Shown here: in pieces, positions 57,280 to 64,000 of the stretch
How the letters are laid out: each line of letters begins with the position of its first letter
Numbering within the stretch: the first letter of the stretch is position 1
NCBI RefSeq assembly: GCF_900177655.1
Contig: NZ_FXWK01000001.1
Location: 186,001 to 250,000 of the forward strand
Direction: 5' to 3'
Source of the DNA: Devosia lucknowensis
GTDB taxonomy: Bacteria > Pseudomonadota > Alphaproteobacteria > Rhizobiales > Devosiaceae
Length of the DNA: 64,000 nt
Notes under the pieces: model-generated
What the model was told of the DNA's origin: nothing
The model's input: the letters and a program-made list of their open reading frames with translations, nothing else
Database searches by the model: none
Translations under genes and position numbers: made by a program

Positions 57280-57744
57280 ATGACCATGCGCGAGCGTGTC
57301 GCCTGGATGGCGACCGTCACTACGATCGTGATCTTCGGCTATTACTTCTGGAGCGTGTGGGCGGATGTCGCGACGCGAACGCTGGATGGCGATGCGCTGT
57401 TCTGGCGCTTCCTCAAGTGCCTTGGCGTCGCCATCGCGATCATGCTCCCCGCGGCGCTGATCGGCGCCCGGCTGAGCGGCGACCAGTTCGATCCGCCGCC
57501 CGATGAACTCGAACGCCTGATCGAGGCGCGCGCCAACCGCATCGGTCTCGCCGTGCTCGAAGTGGCCATAGTCGGCGTGGTGCTGGCAAGCGCCTGGGTC
57601 AGCGGCCTCGCCCGGACCGATTTCGCGGCCGACCCGGCGGGCGCCACCGCCATCATCCTCGTCAACCTGCTGCTGTTCGTAACCGCCTCCGCCGCCCTCC
57701 TGCGCGAGATCGTCACCATCTTCCAGTATCGCAGGCTCGCCTGA
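57280..57744 (+). CDS. Four-helix membrane protein of unknown function
   Basis: At 154 aa it has four predicted transmembrane helices (about 8-27, 44-64, 88-108 and 122-142), with a short charged segment GDQFDPPPDELERLIEARAN between helices 2 and 3. Small membrane proteins of this kind often sit beside a compact XRE regulator, as here: its stop overlaps the next start (TGATG). The function is unknown. Confidence 0.72.
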   Translation: MTMRERVAWMATVTTIVIFGYYFWSVWADVATRTLDGDALFWRFLKCLGVAIAIMLPAALIGARLSGDQFDPPPDELERLIEARANRIGLAVLEVAIVGVVLASAWVSGLARTDFAADPAGATAIILVNLLLFVTASAALLREIVTIFQYRRLA

Positions 57745-57992
57745 TGCCCGCCCCGCCGCCGATCACCAACACCATCCGGCGCCTGCGTTTCGATCACGGC
57801 GAGATGACCCAGCAGCAGCTCGCCGACCGCATCGGCATGACCCGCCAGACCATCGCCGCCATCGAGCAGAACAAGTATTCGCCCTCCCTCGAAGCCGCCT
57901 TCCGCATCGCCGAAGTCTTCGGCGTGCCGGTCGGCGAGGTGTTCCAGTGGAAGGCCGATCCGCAGTCCACCAGCTCGGAGCGCCCGCGATGA
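57744..57992 (+). CDS. Small XRE-type helix-turn-helix regulator
   Basis: This 82-aa protein is essentially one HTH_3 domain: MTQQQLADRIGMTRQTIAAI is the DNA-binding unit, and the end (FGVPVGEVFQW) is the conserved cap. It is coupled to the membrane protein upstream and overlaps the oxidoreductase downstream (ATGA). It probably represses its own operon through the palindrome at 57208. Confidence 0.88.
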   Translation: MPAPPPITNTIRRLRFDHGEMTQQQLADRIGMTRQTIAAIEQNKYSPSLEAAFRIAEVFGVPVGEVFQWKADPQSTSSERPR

Positions 57993-58957
57993 AAGCCTGG
58001 TTCGCCCGCCGCTATGGCGGCCCTGATGTCCTGTGTCTCGAGGACATGGCCATGCCCGCGCCCGGCCCCGGACAGGTGCTGGTCCGCATCCATGCCACGA
58101 CAGTCAATTCCGGCGACGTCAGGATCCGCGGCTGCAACTTTCCGCCCGGCATGAAGACGCTCGGCCGCCTCGCCCTCGGCTGGAACGGACCCCGCCGGCC
58201 CGTGCTCGGAACCGAACTCTCCGGCATGATCGAAGCCGTCGGGTCCGGCGTTGTCGGGTTTGCCCCCGGCGACGCCGTCTACGCCTTTCCCGGCATGCGG
58301 CAGGGTGCGCATGCCCAATATATCGTCCTGCCCGAAACCGGCGCTATCGCCCATCTGCCGGCGGGCCTCGATGTCCACACCGCCGCCGCGCTCTGCTTTT
58401 CCGGCACCACGGCGCTGCACTATCTCGGCAAGGCGGACGTCCGGCCCGGCCAGACCATGCTCGTCCTCGGCGGCTCCGGCGCAGTCGGGATGGCGCTGAT
58501 CCAACTCGCCCGTCACCAGGGCATCGCGGTCACGGCCACCACCAGCGCGCCCAATCTGCCCCTGGTGCAATCCCTGGGCGCCACCCCCATCAATTACCGC
58601 AGCGTCGATCTCGCGCGCCTCGGCCAGCGCTTCGATGTCGTCGCCGACACCGTCGCTGCCAGCGATTTTGCCACCGCGCAGACCCTGCTCAACCCCGGCG
58701 GCCGCTACCTCGCCATCGCCGGCGGCATCCGGGAAATGCTGCAATCCCTGCGACCCGGGGCCCGCGGCACACGCATGATTGCAGGCCCCGCTGCCGAAAG
58801 CCGCGACGCCGTCATCGCCCTGGGCCGCCTCGCATCCGAAGGGCACTTTCGTCCGCACATCGAACGCGTCTTCCCATTTGCGGAGTTGCCCGCCGCCCAC
58901 GCCCACGTGGATAGCGGCCGCAAGCGCGGCAGCGTCGTCGTTTCAGTGATCGATTGA
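57989..58957 (+). CDS. Quinone oxidoreductase-like MDR family protein
   Basis: This 322-aa medium-chain dehydrogenase/reductase has a GroES-like N-terminal domain (VLVRIHATTVNSGDVRIRG, VLGTELSGMIEAVGSGV) and a nucleotide-binding domain with VLGGSGAVGMALIQLARHQG. The structural zinc lobe is missing, as in NAD(P)H:quinone reductases. It is the third gene of the membrane protein/HTH operon. Confidence 0.9.
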   Translation: MKAWFARRYGGPDVLCLEDMAMPAPGPGQVLVRIHATTVNSGDVRIRGCNFPPGMKTLGRLALGWNGPRRPVLGTELSGMIEAVGSGVVGFAPGDAVYAFPGMRQGAHAQYIVLPETGAIAHLPAGLDVHTAAALCFSGTTALHYLGKADVRPGQTMLVLGGSGAVGMALIQLARHQGIAVTATTSAPNLPLVQSLGATPINYRSVDLARLGQRFDVVADTVAASDFATAQTLLNPGGRYLAIAGGIREMLQSLRPGARGTRMIAGPAAESRDAVIALGRLASEGHFRPHIERVFPFAELPAAHAHVDSGRKRGSVVVSVID

Positions 58958-58970
58958 AATCCGCCCGCCC

Positions 58971-59849
58971 TCAGCGCGGCGGGGTCGCCACCGGCTGCAC
59001 GCGGTTCTGGATATAGGCCTCGACCTTGCTCTCCAGCATCCATTTGAAGCGGTCTTTCTCCGCTTCGGCGTGGCGGATGATTTCGCGCACGCGCCAGAAT
59101 TCCATGGCGCCGAACTGCGCGACGCGCGGGCGGATGTAGATATCGGGCGGATAGGCCGCCATCATATGCGCCGTCAGCGAGTGCATCATGATCTGGGCCG
59201 AGCCGAACCAGATGTCGATCGCCTTGTGATCGGTCTTGCTGATATTGGCCGATGGATCACCCGCCACATCGATGCCGATCAGGAAGTCGGTGTCGATGTC
59301 GGCCTGGTCGAGGGGCAGGGGGTTGACCACGCCGCCATCCACCAGGATGTGATTGTTGTAGATCACCGGCTTGAAAAAGCTCGGAATGGCCAGAGATCCG
59401 GCAATGGCCGGGCGCAACAGGCCCGAATTGAACACCACCTGGTGCCACGATTGAAAATCCGTTGCCACCACGTAGAGCGGCACCTTGAGGTCCTTGAATT
59501 CCTTGGGAAAGCCAGGTGGGCTGAACGCGTCGACGATGCTGGTTGCGTCGAGCTGCATCGATATGCCGTTCTTGAGCAGGCCCCCGATGCCGCGGATCTG
59601 CGTCGCCCAGAGCTTGGCGGCAATGGTGCGCAGCGTGCCCAGCACTTCGAACGAGTGCTCGCGCAATTCCTTGCCGCTCATGCCTGCGGCCCAGCCCGAG
59701 CCGATCAGCGCGCCGATCGAGGTGCCTGATATCACCGATGGCTTCAGCCCGAGTTCGTCCATCGCCTCGATATAGGGGATATGGGTCAGCCCGCGCGCCG
59801 AGCCGCCTCCCAATGCCACGCCGATCCTCGGCCCGCTGGTCGTGTTCAT
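58971..59849 (-). CDS. Patatin-like phospholipase (RssA type)
   Basis: This 292-aa protein has the patatin oxyanion motif GVALGGGSARG, nucleophile motif ISGTSIGALIG (GxSxG) and the Asp of the catalytic dyad in LVDGGVVNPLP. There is no signal peptide, so it acts in the cytoplasm or at the inner membrane face, probably as a lipase or lysophospholipase. ATG 59849 is the closest match to the family start; ATG 59897 would add 16 basic residues. Confidence 0.9.
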   Translation of the reverse strand: MNTTSGPRIGVALGGGSARGLTHIPYIEAMDELGLKPSVISGTSIGALIGSGWAAGMSGKELREHSFEVLGTLRTIAAKLWATQIRGIGGLLKNGISMQLDATSIVDAFSPPGFPKEFKDLKVPLYVVATDFQSWHQVVFNSGLLRPAIAGSLAIPSFFKPVIYNNHILVDGGVVNPLPLDQADIDTDFLIGIDVAGDPSANISKTDHKAIDIWFGSAQIMMHSLTAHMMAAYPPDIYIRPRVAQFGAMEFWRVREIIRHAEAEKDRFKWMLESKVEAYIQNRVQPVATPPR

Positions 59850-59991
59850 CCTGCCACGCTCCGCACCCTTCATGCGCAGCTTGTCCGCCAGCGCCATGCC
59901 CCGCTTTTGCAGTGGGGTGGGGTCGCGCCTGGGCGGAGCCGCGTCAAAGACGGTTCGAAGGGAGCTTATCCTGCCAAGATTGAGGAAAGGT

Positions 59992-61263
59992 TCAGGTCTC
60001 GCGGGCGATTTCGCGCCATCCGATATCGCGTCGGGCAAAGCCTTCTGGCCAAACAATTGCGTCCACGCCGTGGTAAGCACGCTCCTGCGCCTCTCTGACC
60101 GATGCCCCGAGCGCGGTGATGTTCAGCACGCGCCCGCCATTAGCCAGTAAACGGTCGCCGTCACGCTTCGTTCCGGCGTGGAACACCGTCAGCGTCGCAT
60201 TGTCGAGCCCTTCGACACCGCGGATTTCGCTGCCCTTGCCATAGTCGCCGGGATATCCGTTGCTGGCCATGATCACGGTCAGCGCATAGTCGTCCTTCCA
60301 CACCACGTCGTGGCCCTCGAGTGTACCGGTCGCCACGGCATGCAACAGTGGGACGATGTCGCTGTCCATGCGCATCATCATCACCTGGCATTCGGGGTCT
60401 CCGAAGCGGGCATTGTATTCCACCAGTTTCGGGCCGTCCTCGGTCAGCATCAGGCCGGCATAGAGTACGCCGGCATAGGGCGTGCCGCGCTGCGCCATGC
60501 CGCGAATGGTGGGCAGGATGATCTCGTCCATGGTCTGGTCGTAGAGCACCTTGTCCATCACCGGTGCGGGCGAATAGGCGCCCATGCCGCCGGTATTGGG
60601 TCCGGTATCCCCGTCGAACGCGCGCTTGTGGTCCTGCGCTGTGGTCAGCGGCAGAATGGCTGTCCCGTCGCTCAGCACGAACAGGCTCACCTCTTCGCCT
60701 TCCATGAACTCCTCGATCACCACGGCCGCTCCCGAAGCGCCGAAAGCGCCCGAGAAACAGTCGATGATCGCCTCTTCGGCCTCTTCCACGCTCATGGCCA
60801 CGGTCACGCCCTTGCCGGCGGCAAGGCCGTCGGCCTTCACCACGATGGGCGCGCCCTGCGTATAGAGGTAGGCCAGCGCCGACGCTTCATCCTCGAACCG
60901 TCCATAGGCGGCCGTCGGGATGTCGAACTCGTCGCACAGCGCCTTGGTAAAGCTCTTGCTGCCCTCGAGCTGCCCGGCCGCTTTGCTGGGGCAGAAGCAG
61001 GTTATGCCGGCCGCGCGCACATCGTCGCCCAACCCCGCGACCACCTGGGCGTCGGGTCCCACAACCACGAAGTCGATCTGGTTGTCCTTGGCGGCGGCGA
61101 TCACGGCGGCATGGTCGGTAATGTCCACGGCCAGGTTTGTCGCGACCAGGGCGCTACCGCCATTGCCGGGCGCCACGAACAGCGCACTGACCAGCGGCGA
61201 TTGCGCAATCTTCCAGGCCAGCGCATGCTCACGCCCACCCGATCCGATCACCATTACCCGCAT
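59992..61263 (-). CDS. purD: Phosphoribosylamine-glycine ligase (GAR synthetase)
   Basis: PurD carries out the second step of purine synthesis. This 423-aa ATP-grasp enzyme starts MRVMVIGSGGREHALAWKI and has GSKSFTKALCDEF-like KSFTKALCDEFDIPTA, VVKADGLAAGKGVTVA and VEYNARFGDPECQVMM. I chose ATG 61263, the exact family start; the upstream open frame passes through repeats. Confidence 0.97.
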   Translation of the reverse strand: MRVMVIGSGGREHALAWKIAQSPLVSALFVAPGNGGSALVATNLAVDITDHAAVIAAAKDNQIDFVVVGPDAQVVAGLGDDVRAAGITCFCPSKAAGQLEGSKSFTKALCDEFDIPTAAYGRFEDEASALAYLYTQGAPIVVKADGLAAGKGVTVAMSVEEAEEAIIDCFSGAFGASGAAVVIEEFMEGEEVSLFVLSDGTAILPLTTAQDHKRAFDGDTGPNTGGMGAYSPAPVMDKVLYDQTMDEIILPTIRGMAQRGTPYAGVLYAGLMLTEDGPKLVEYNARFGDPECQVMMMRMDSDIVPLLHAVATGTLEGHDVVWKDDYALTVIMASNGYPGDYGKGSEIRGVEGLDNATLTVFHAGTKRDGDRLLANGGRVLNITALGASVREAQERAYHGVDAIVWPEGFARRDIGWREIARET

Positions 61264-61358
61264 ATCCTGCCTCCATGCTTGCTGCGCGCGTGATGCAGGA
61301 AAGTGACCGGGGAGGCAAGGGGAAGATGGGAGCGCATTGGCAAGCCGCCCGGGGCGGC

Positions 61359-61413
61359 ACCTCTCCCTCCGGGGGAGAGGTCGACGGCAAAGCCGGCGGG
61401 TGAGGGGGCCTTC
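61359..61413. repeat. GC-rich palindromic repeat between purD and gshA
   Basis: CACCTCTCCCTCCGGGGGAG, GAGGTCGACGGCAAAGCCGG and the tail CGGGTGAGGGGGCCTT. The tail is identical to that of two of the copies inside cobN. The 300-base gap also holds the gshA terminator and a short CCCGCCGAAGGCCGGG hairpin near 61438. Confidence 0.75.
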
Positions 61414-61509
61414 CCAGCACCCTGCCGCCAAAAATGTCATCCCGCCGAAGGCCGGGATCCCTGCTGAGGTCGTGAACCAGCCCTGGAACACCCGCGCTCT
61501 CAGCCACAA

Positions 61510-61537
61510 ACGAAAATCCCCGCTCTCGCGGGGATTT
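61510..61537 (-). terminator. Rho-independent terminator of gshA
   Basis: A perfect 10-bp stem AAATCCCCGC/GCGGGGATTT (61514-61523 with 61528-61537) has a four-base loop and is followed on the minus strand by TTTTCGTTT. It lies about 27 bases past the gshA stop. Confidence 0.85.
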
Positions 61538-61563
61538 GTCATGCAACTGGCAGTATTCTCAGC

Positions 61564-62934
61564 CTACATCTCGGCTTCGCTGAACAGCGGCAGCACACTC
61601 TCGCCCCACGCGCCGTGGAATTTGTCGAGCCAGCGCTGGGCCGGCGCCTTGCCGGTGCGGATGGTTTCCTCGAGCGGCGCGAGATAGATGGTTTCGTCCT
61701 GGCCCTTGGCGTTGAGCCGGTTGCGACGCACGAGGCCAGCCTCGGCAATGCCGACGGCCTGCGCCGCCACGTCGAAGATCGATGAGCGGTCGAACGGCGT
61801 ATCGAGGCCGAGGCGCGGGACTTCGCGGCGCAGGTGCTCGCGCTCGTCGTCCGTCCAGTTCTTCACCAGCTCCCACGCAGACTCGAGCGAGATCGCGTCG
61901 TAGAGCAGGCCGGTCCAGAACGCCGACAGGGCCACCACATGAGCTTCGTCGCCCATGTCGGCGCCGCGCATTTCGAGGAACTGCTTGAGCCGCACTTCCG
62001 GGAACAGGGTCGAGAGGTGATCCTCCCAGTCCTTGATCGTGGGCTTTTCGCCCGGCAATTGCGGCAGCTTCCCATCGAGGAAATCGCGGAAGCTTTCGCC
62101 GGCGACGTTGATGTACTTCTTGTCGCGGATGACGAAATACATCGGCACATTGAGCGCGTGGTCCGCATATTGCTCGAAGCCGAAACCCTCTTCGAAAGCG
62201 AAGGGCAGCATGCCGGTTCGGGCATCGTCGGTATTGCGCCAGATTTCGCTGCGGAAGCTGAGATAGCCGGTATCGCGGCCATCGGCGAAGGGTGAATTGG
62301 CGAAAAGCGCAGTGGCCACCGGCTGCAGAGCCAGCGACACGCGCAGTTTCTTGACCATGTCGGCTTCACTGGAGAAATCGAGATTGGTCTGCACCGTGGC
62401 CGATCGATACATCATCGACGTGCCCAGCGTACCGACCTCGCCCATATACTTGGTCATGATCGCATAGCGCGATTTGGGCATGGACTTGATCTCGTCGACC
62501 GACCAGAGCGGGGTCACCCCGAGCCCGAGGAAGTGAATGCCGAGCGGTTCCGCGACCTTTTTGGACACGCGCATATGCTCGGCCAGTTCCTCGGCCGTGC
62601 CGTGCAGGTCCGCCATCGGCGCGCCGCTCAGCTCGAACTGTCCGCCGGGCTCGAGCGAAATGCCGCCGGCCACGGCGTCGTTGCGCAGCCCGATCGGGTT
62701 CTCTCCGTCGTAGAACGGCTGCCAGCCGGTTTCGGCCTGCACGCCATCGAGCAGCGCCCTGATGCCCTGGGGTCCCTCATAGGCCACCGGACGCAGCGGG
62801 TCGGTGTGGTAGACGTGCTTTTCGTGCTCGGTGCCTATCCGCCACTGGTCTTCCGGCTTGCAGCCGCGTGCCATCGCTTCGATCAGGTCTGTCCGCGATT
62901 CGATCAGGGGCGATGGAGTGTCGGAGCCGGCCAT
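61564..62934 (-). CDS. gshA: Glutamate-cysteine ligase (plant-type)
   Basis: This 456-aa enzyme makes gamma-glutamylcysteine, the first step of glutathione synthesis. It belongs to the plant/alphaproteobacterial group: GTEHEKHVYHT near residue 34, SLEPGGQFELSG near 95, RSATVQTNLDFSSE and PFAFEEGFGFEQY. The predicted location is cytoplasmic. It has its own terminator. The 70-base gap to rsmE has no other feature. Confidence 0.95.
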   Translation of the reverse strand: MAGSDTPSPLIESRTDLIEAMARGCKPEDQWRIGTEHEKHVYHTDPLRPVAYEGPQGIRALLDGVQAETGWQPFYDGENPIGLRNDAVAGGISLEPGGQFELSGAPMADLHGTAEELAEHMRVSKKVAEPLGIHFLGLGVTPLWSVDEIKSMPKSRYAIMTKYMGEVGTLGTSMMYRSATVQTNLDFSSEADMVKKLRVSLALQPVATALFANSPFADGRDTGYLSFRSEIWRNTDDARTGMLPFAFEEGFGFEQYADHALNVPMYFVIRDKKYINVAGESFRDFLDGKLPQLPGEKPTIKDWEDHLSTLFPEVRLKQFLEMRGADMGDEAHVVALSAFWTGLLYDAISLESAWELVKNWTDDEREHLRREVPRLGLDTPFDRSSIFDVAAQAVGIAEAGLVRRNRLNAKGQDETIYLAPLEETIRTGKAPAQRWLDKFHGAWGESVLPLFSEAEM

Positions 62935-63004
62935 GGGGGCCTCGTTGTTGAGGGTCTAACTGCGCCGGCAAAATAGCGAGCGCAAGCCGGAAAGCAATCG
63001 CCTT

Positions 63005-63754
63005 TTATCGCCAATCACCGATGATCGCCTGGATGGCCGCGAGTCCTGCGACAGCCGCTGTGTCGGCGCGCAGGATGCGCGGGCCCAGGCTTATGGGCAC
63101 AACGAAGGGCAGGCCATGCAGTTTCGTCCGTTCTTTGTCCGAAAACCCCCCTTCGGGTCCCACCAGTAACCCAACGCGCTGTCCGCGCAATTGCTCGAGC
63201 GCAACAACGGGCGAAGAAGATGCCGCGCCTTCATCGGCAAAGAGCAGTTTCCGGTCGCCATGCTGGGTGGGCCAGCCGTCCAGCAATTGCCCGAGACTGA
63301 CCTCTGCCGCGATCGAGGGGACAACAAGCACTTCGCATTGCTCGGCCGCCTCGATGGCATTGGCCTGCAGCCTCTCGGTCTTCACCCGATGGTTCTGCGT
63401 GAACTGCGTGACGACGGGCTGAATTGTGCCGACACCCATTTCCACGGCCTTTTGCACCATATAGTCGAGCCGCTCGCTTTTGAGCGGAGCAAAGCCGTAC
63501 CAGAGGTCCGAAGGCGGCGTCTGCGCGGCGATCCGGTCGACCACATCCAGTCCGACGGACTTCTTGGAATCGGCGGTGATCCGGCAGAGCCACGCGCCGT
63601 CCCGTCCGTTGAACAGCACCACCTCGTCCCCGACGCTCTTGCGCAGCACGGCCGCGAGATAAAGCGACTGCTCCTTGCCAAGCGTCAGGGGTGCGCCGGC
63701 GACAAGGTCGGGTTCGACATGGAGGCGCGGCAAATGGGCATGGGATCGGGGCAT
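63005..63754 (-). CDS. rsmE: 16S rRNA (uracil(1498)-N3)-methyltransferase
   Basis: This 249-aa SPOUT methyltransferase starts MPRSHAHLPRLHVEPDL and shows the knot motifs LLVGPEGGFSDKE and SLGPRILRADTAA, plus VGTIQPVVTQFTQN. It methylates U1498 of 16S rRNA. It lies upstream of gshA on the same strand and may share its transcript. Confidence 0.95.
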   Translation of the reverse strand: MPRSHAHLPRLHVEPDLVAGAPLTLGKEQSLYLAAVLRKSVGDEVVLFNGRDGAWLCRITADSKKSVGLDVVDRIAAQTPPSDLWYGFAPLKSERLDYMVQKAVEMGVGTIQPVVTQFTQNHRVKTERLQANAIEAAEQCEVLVVPSIAAEVSLGQLLDGWPTQHGDRKLLFADEGAASSSPVVALEQLRGQRVGLLVGPEGGFSDKERTKLHGLPFVVPISLGPRILRADTAAVAGLAAIQAIIGDWR

Positions 63755-63760
63755 TCACAG

Positions 63761-63926
63761 GTCTCCCCTTCTCCCCTTGAAGGAGAAGGTGGCGCGCGGC
63801 GCCGGATAGGGGCTTTCTTGCGCCACCATAGTGGCTGGCCGACCGCTCGCAACCCCCACCTCCTGCTTCTTTTTCCATGGGGGAGAGCGTGGATCGGCCG
63901 CAGGCCGCGACGGGTGAGGGGGTAGT
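63761..63926. repeat. Two GC-rich palindromic repeats upstream of rsmE
   Basis: The first (about 63761-63811) has CTCCCCTTCTCCCCTTGAAG, GAGAAGGTGGCGCGCGGC and GCCGGATAGGGG. The second (about 63852-63926) has CCCCCACC, ATGGGGGAGAG and CGACGGGTGAGGGGG. They are relatives of the elements inside cobN and at 61359. Confidence 0.7.
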
Positions 63927-63979
63927 CCGCCGCAGCGCTGAGGGTTATGAGAGGCAAACTACACCAGCAGGTGGCATTC

Positions 63980-64000
63980 ATGAACACTCCCAGTCCCACC
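63980..64000 (+). CDS. Possible start of a gene leaving the window
   Basis: ATG at 63980 follows CAGGTGG at a plausible ribosome-site distance and opens a frame (MNTPSPT) that continues past the end of the window. Seven codons are too few to name a product. Confidence 0.3.

Overview
The window is 64 kb of GC-rich, densely packed chromosome from an alphaproteobacterium. Plant-type glutamate-cysteine ligase, a CIRCE-controlled groESL operon, aerobic-pathway cobalamin genes (cobN, cobE, cobK), a Zur/Znu/AztD zinc cluster and very frequent intergenic GC-rich palindromes all point to the Hyphomicrobiales. A Devosia-like relative is my best guess, by inference only. I see no prophage, insertion sequence, CRISPR array or rRNA/tRNA gene.

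Layout. 0-17 kb: the 3' end of a TSUP permease, groESL on the minus strand with promoter, CIRCE and terminator, DUF427 and small proteins, an EamA transporter, a sigma-54 activator, a ROK regulator, a degenerate EAL protein, a chemoreceptor, a HAD hydrolase, then ribF-ileS-lspA. 17-20 kb: a lipoprotein, a RluB-like pseudouridine synthase with a very long repetitive tail, rsmD and a GFA protein. 20.7-25.5 kb: a zinc module (zur-znuB-znuC on the minus strand, divergent znuA, then the zinc chaperone aztD) with Zur-like palindromes in both promoter regions. 25.5-27 kb: three small genes of unknown function.

27-43 kb is a cobalt/cobalamin cluster. A canonical B12 riboswitch leads a coupled run cbtB-cbtA-cobW-two paralogous membrane proteins-cobN-cobO. 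A minus-strand CDF cation transporter follows, then a possible variant cobalamin riboswitch before cobE, then cobK (minus), cobA, cobB, cobQ, cbiB and cobP/cobU (minus). Most ring-modification genes (cobG, H, I, J, L, M, F) and cobS/cobT are absent and must lie elsewhere. cobN carries three in-frame copies of the palindromes found between genes elsewhere in the window.

43-48.6 kb: a BadF-type sugar kinase with zwf-pgl-edd, the upper Entner-Doudoroff route. 48.7-51 kb: a divergent pair, a helix-turn-helix protein fused to a citrate-synthase domain and a stand-alone citrate-synthase homologue, separated by a perfect 28-bp palindrome. This looks like an autoregulated metabolite sensor and is the best candidate here for an undescribed system. 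51-55 kb: a minus-strand run mutL, a small secreted protein, and an MhqO-like and an MhqD-like protein that appear to be a natural fusion split by one missing base. 55-64 kb: a membrane alpha/beta hydrolase, tadA, a small membrane protein/HTH/oxidoreductase operon, a patatin, purD, gshA and rsmE.
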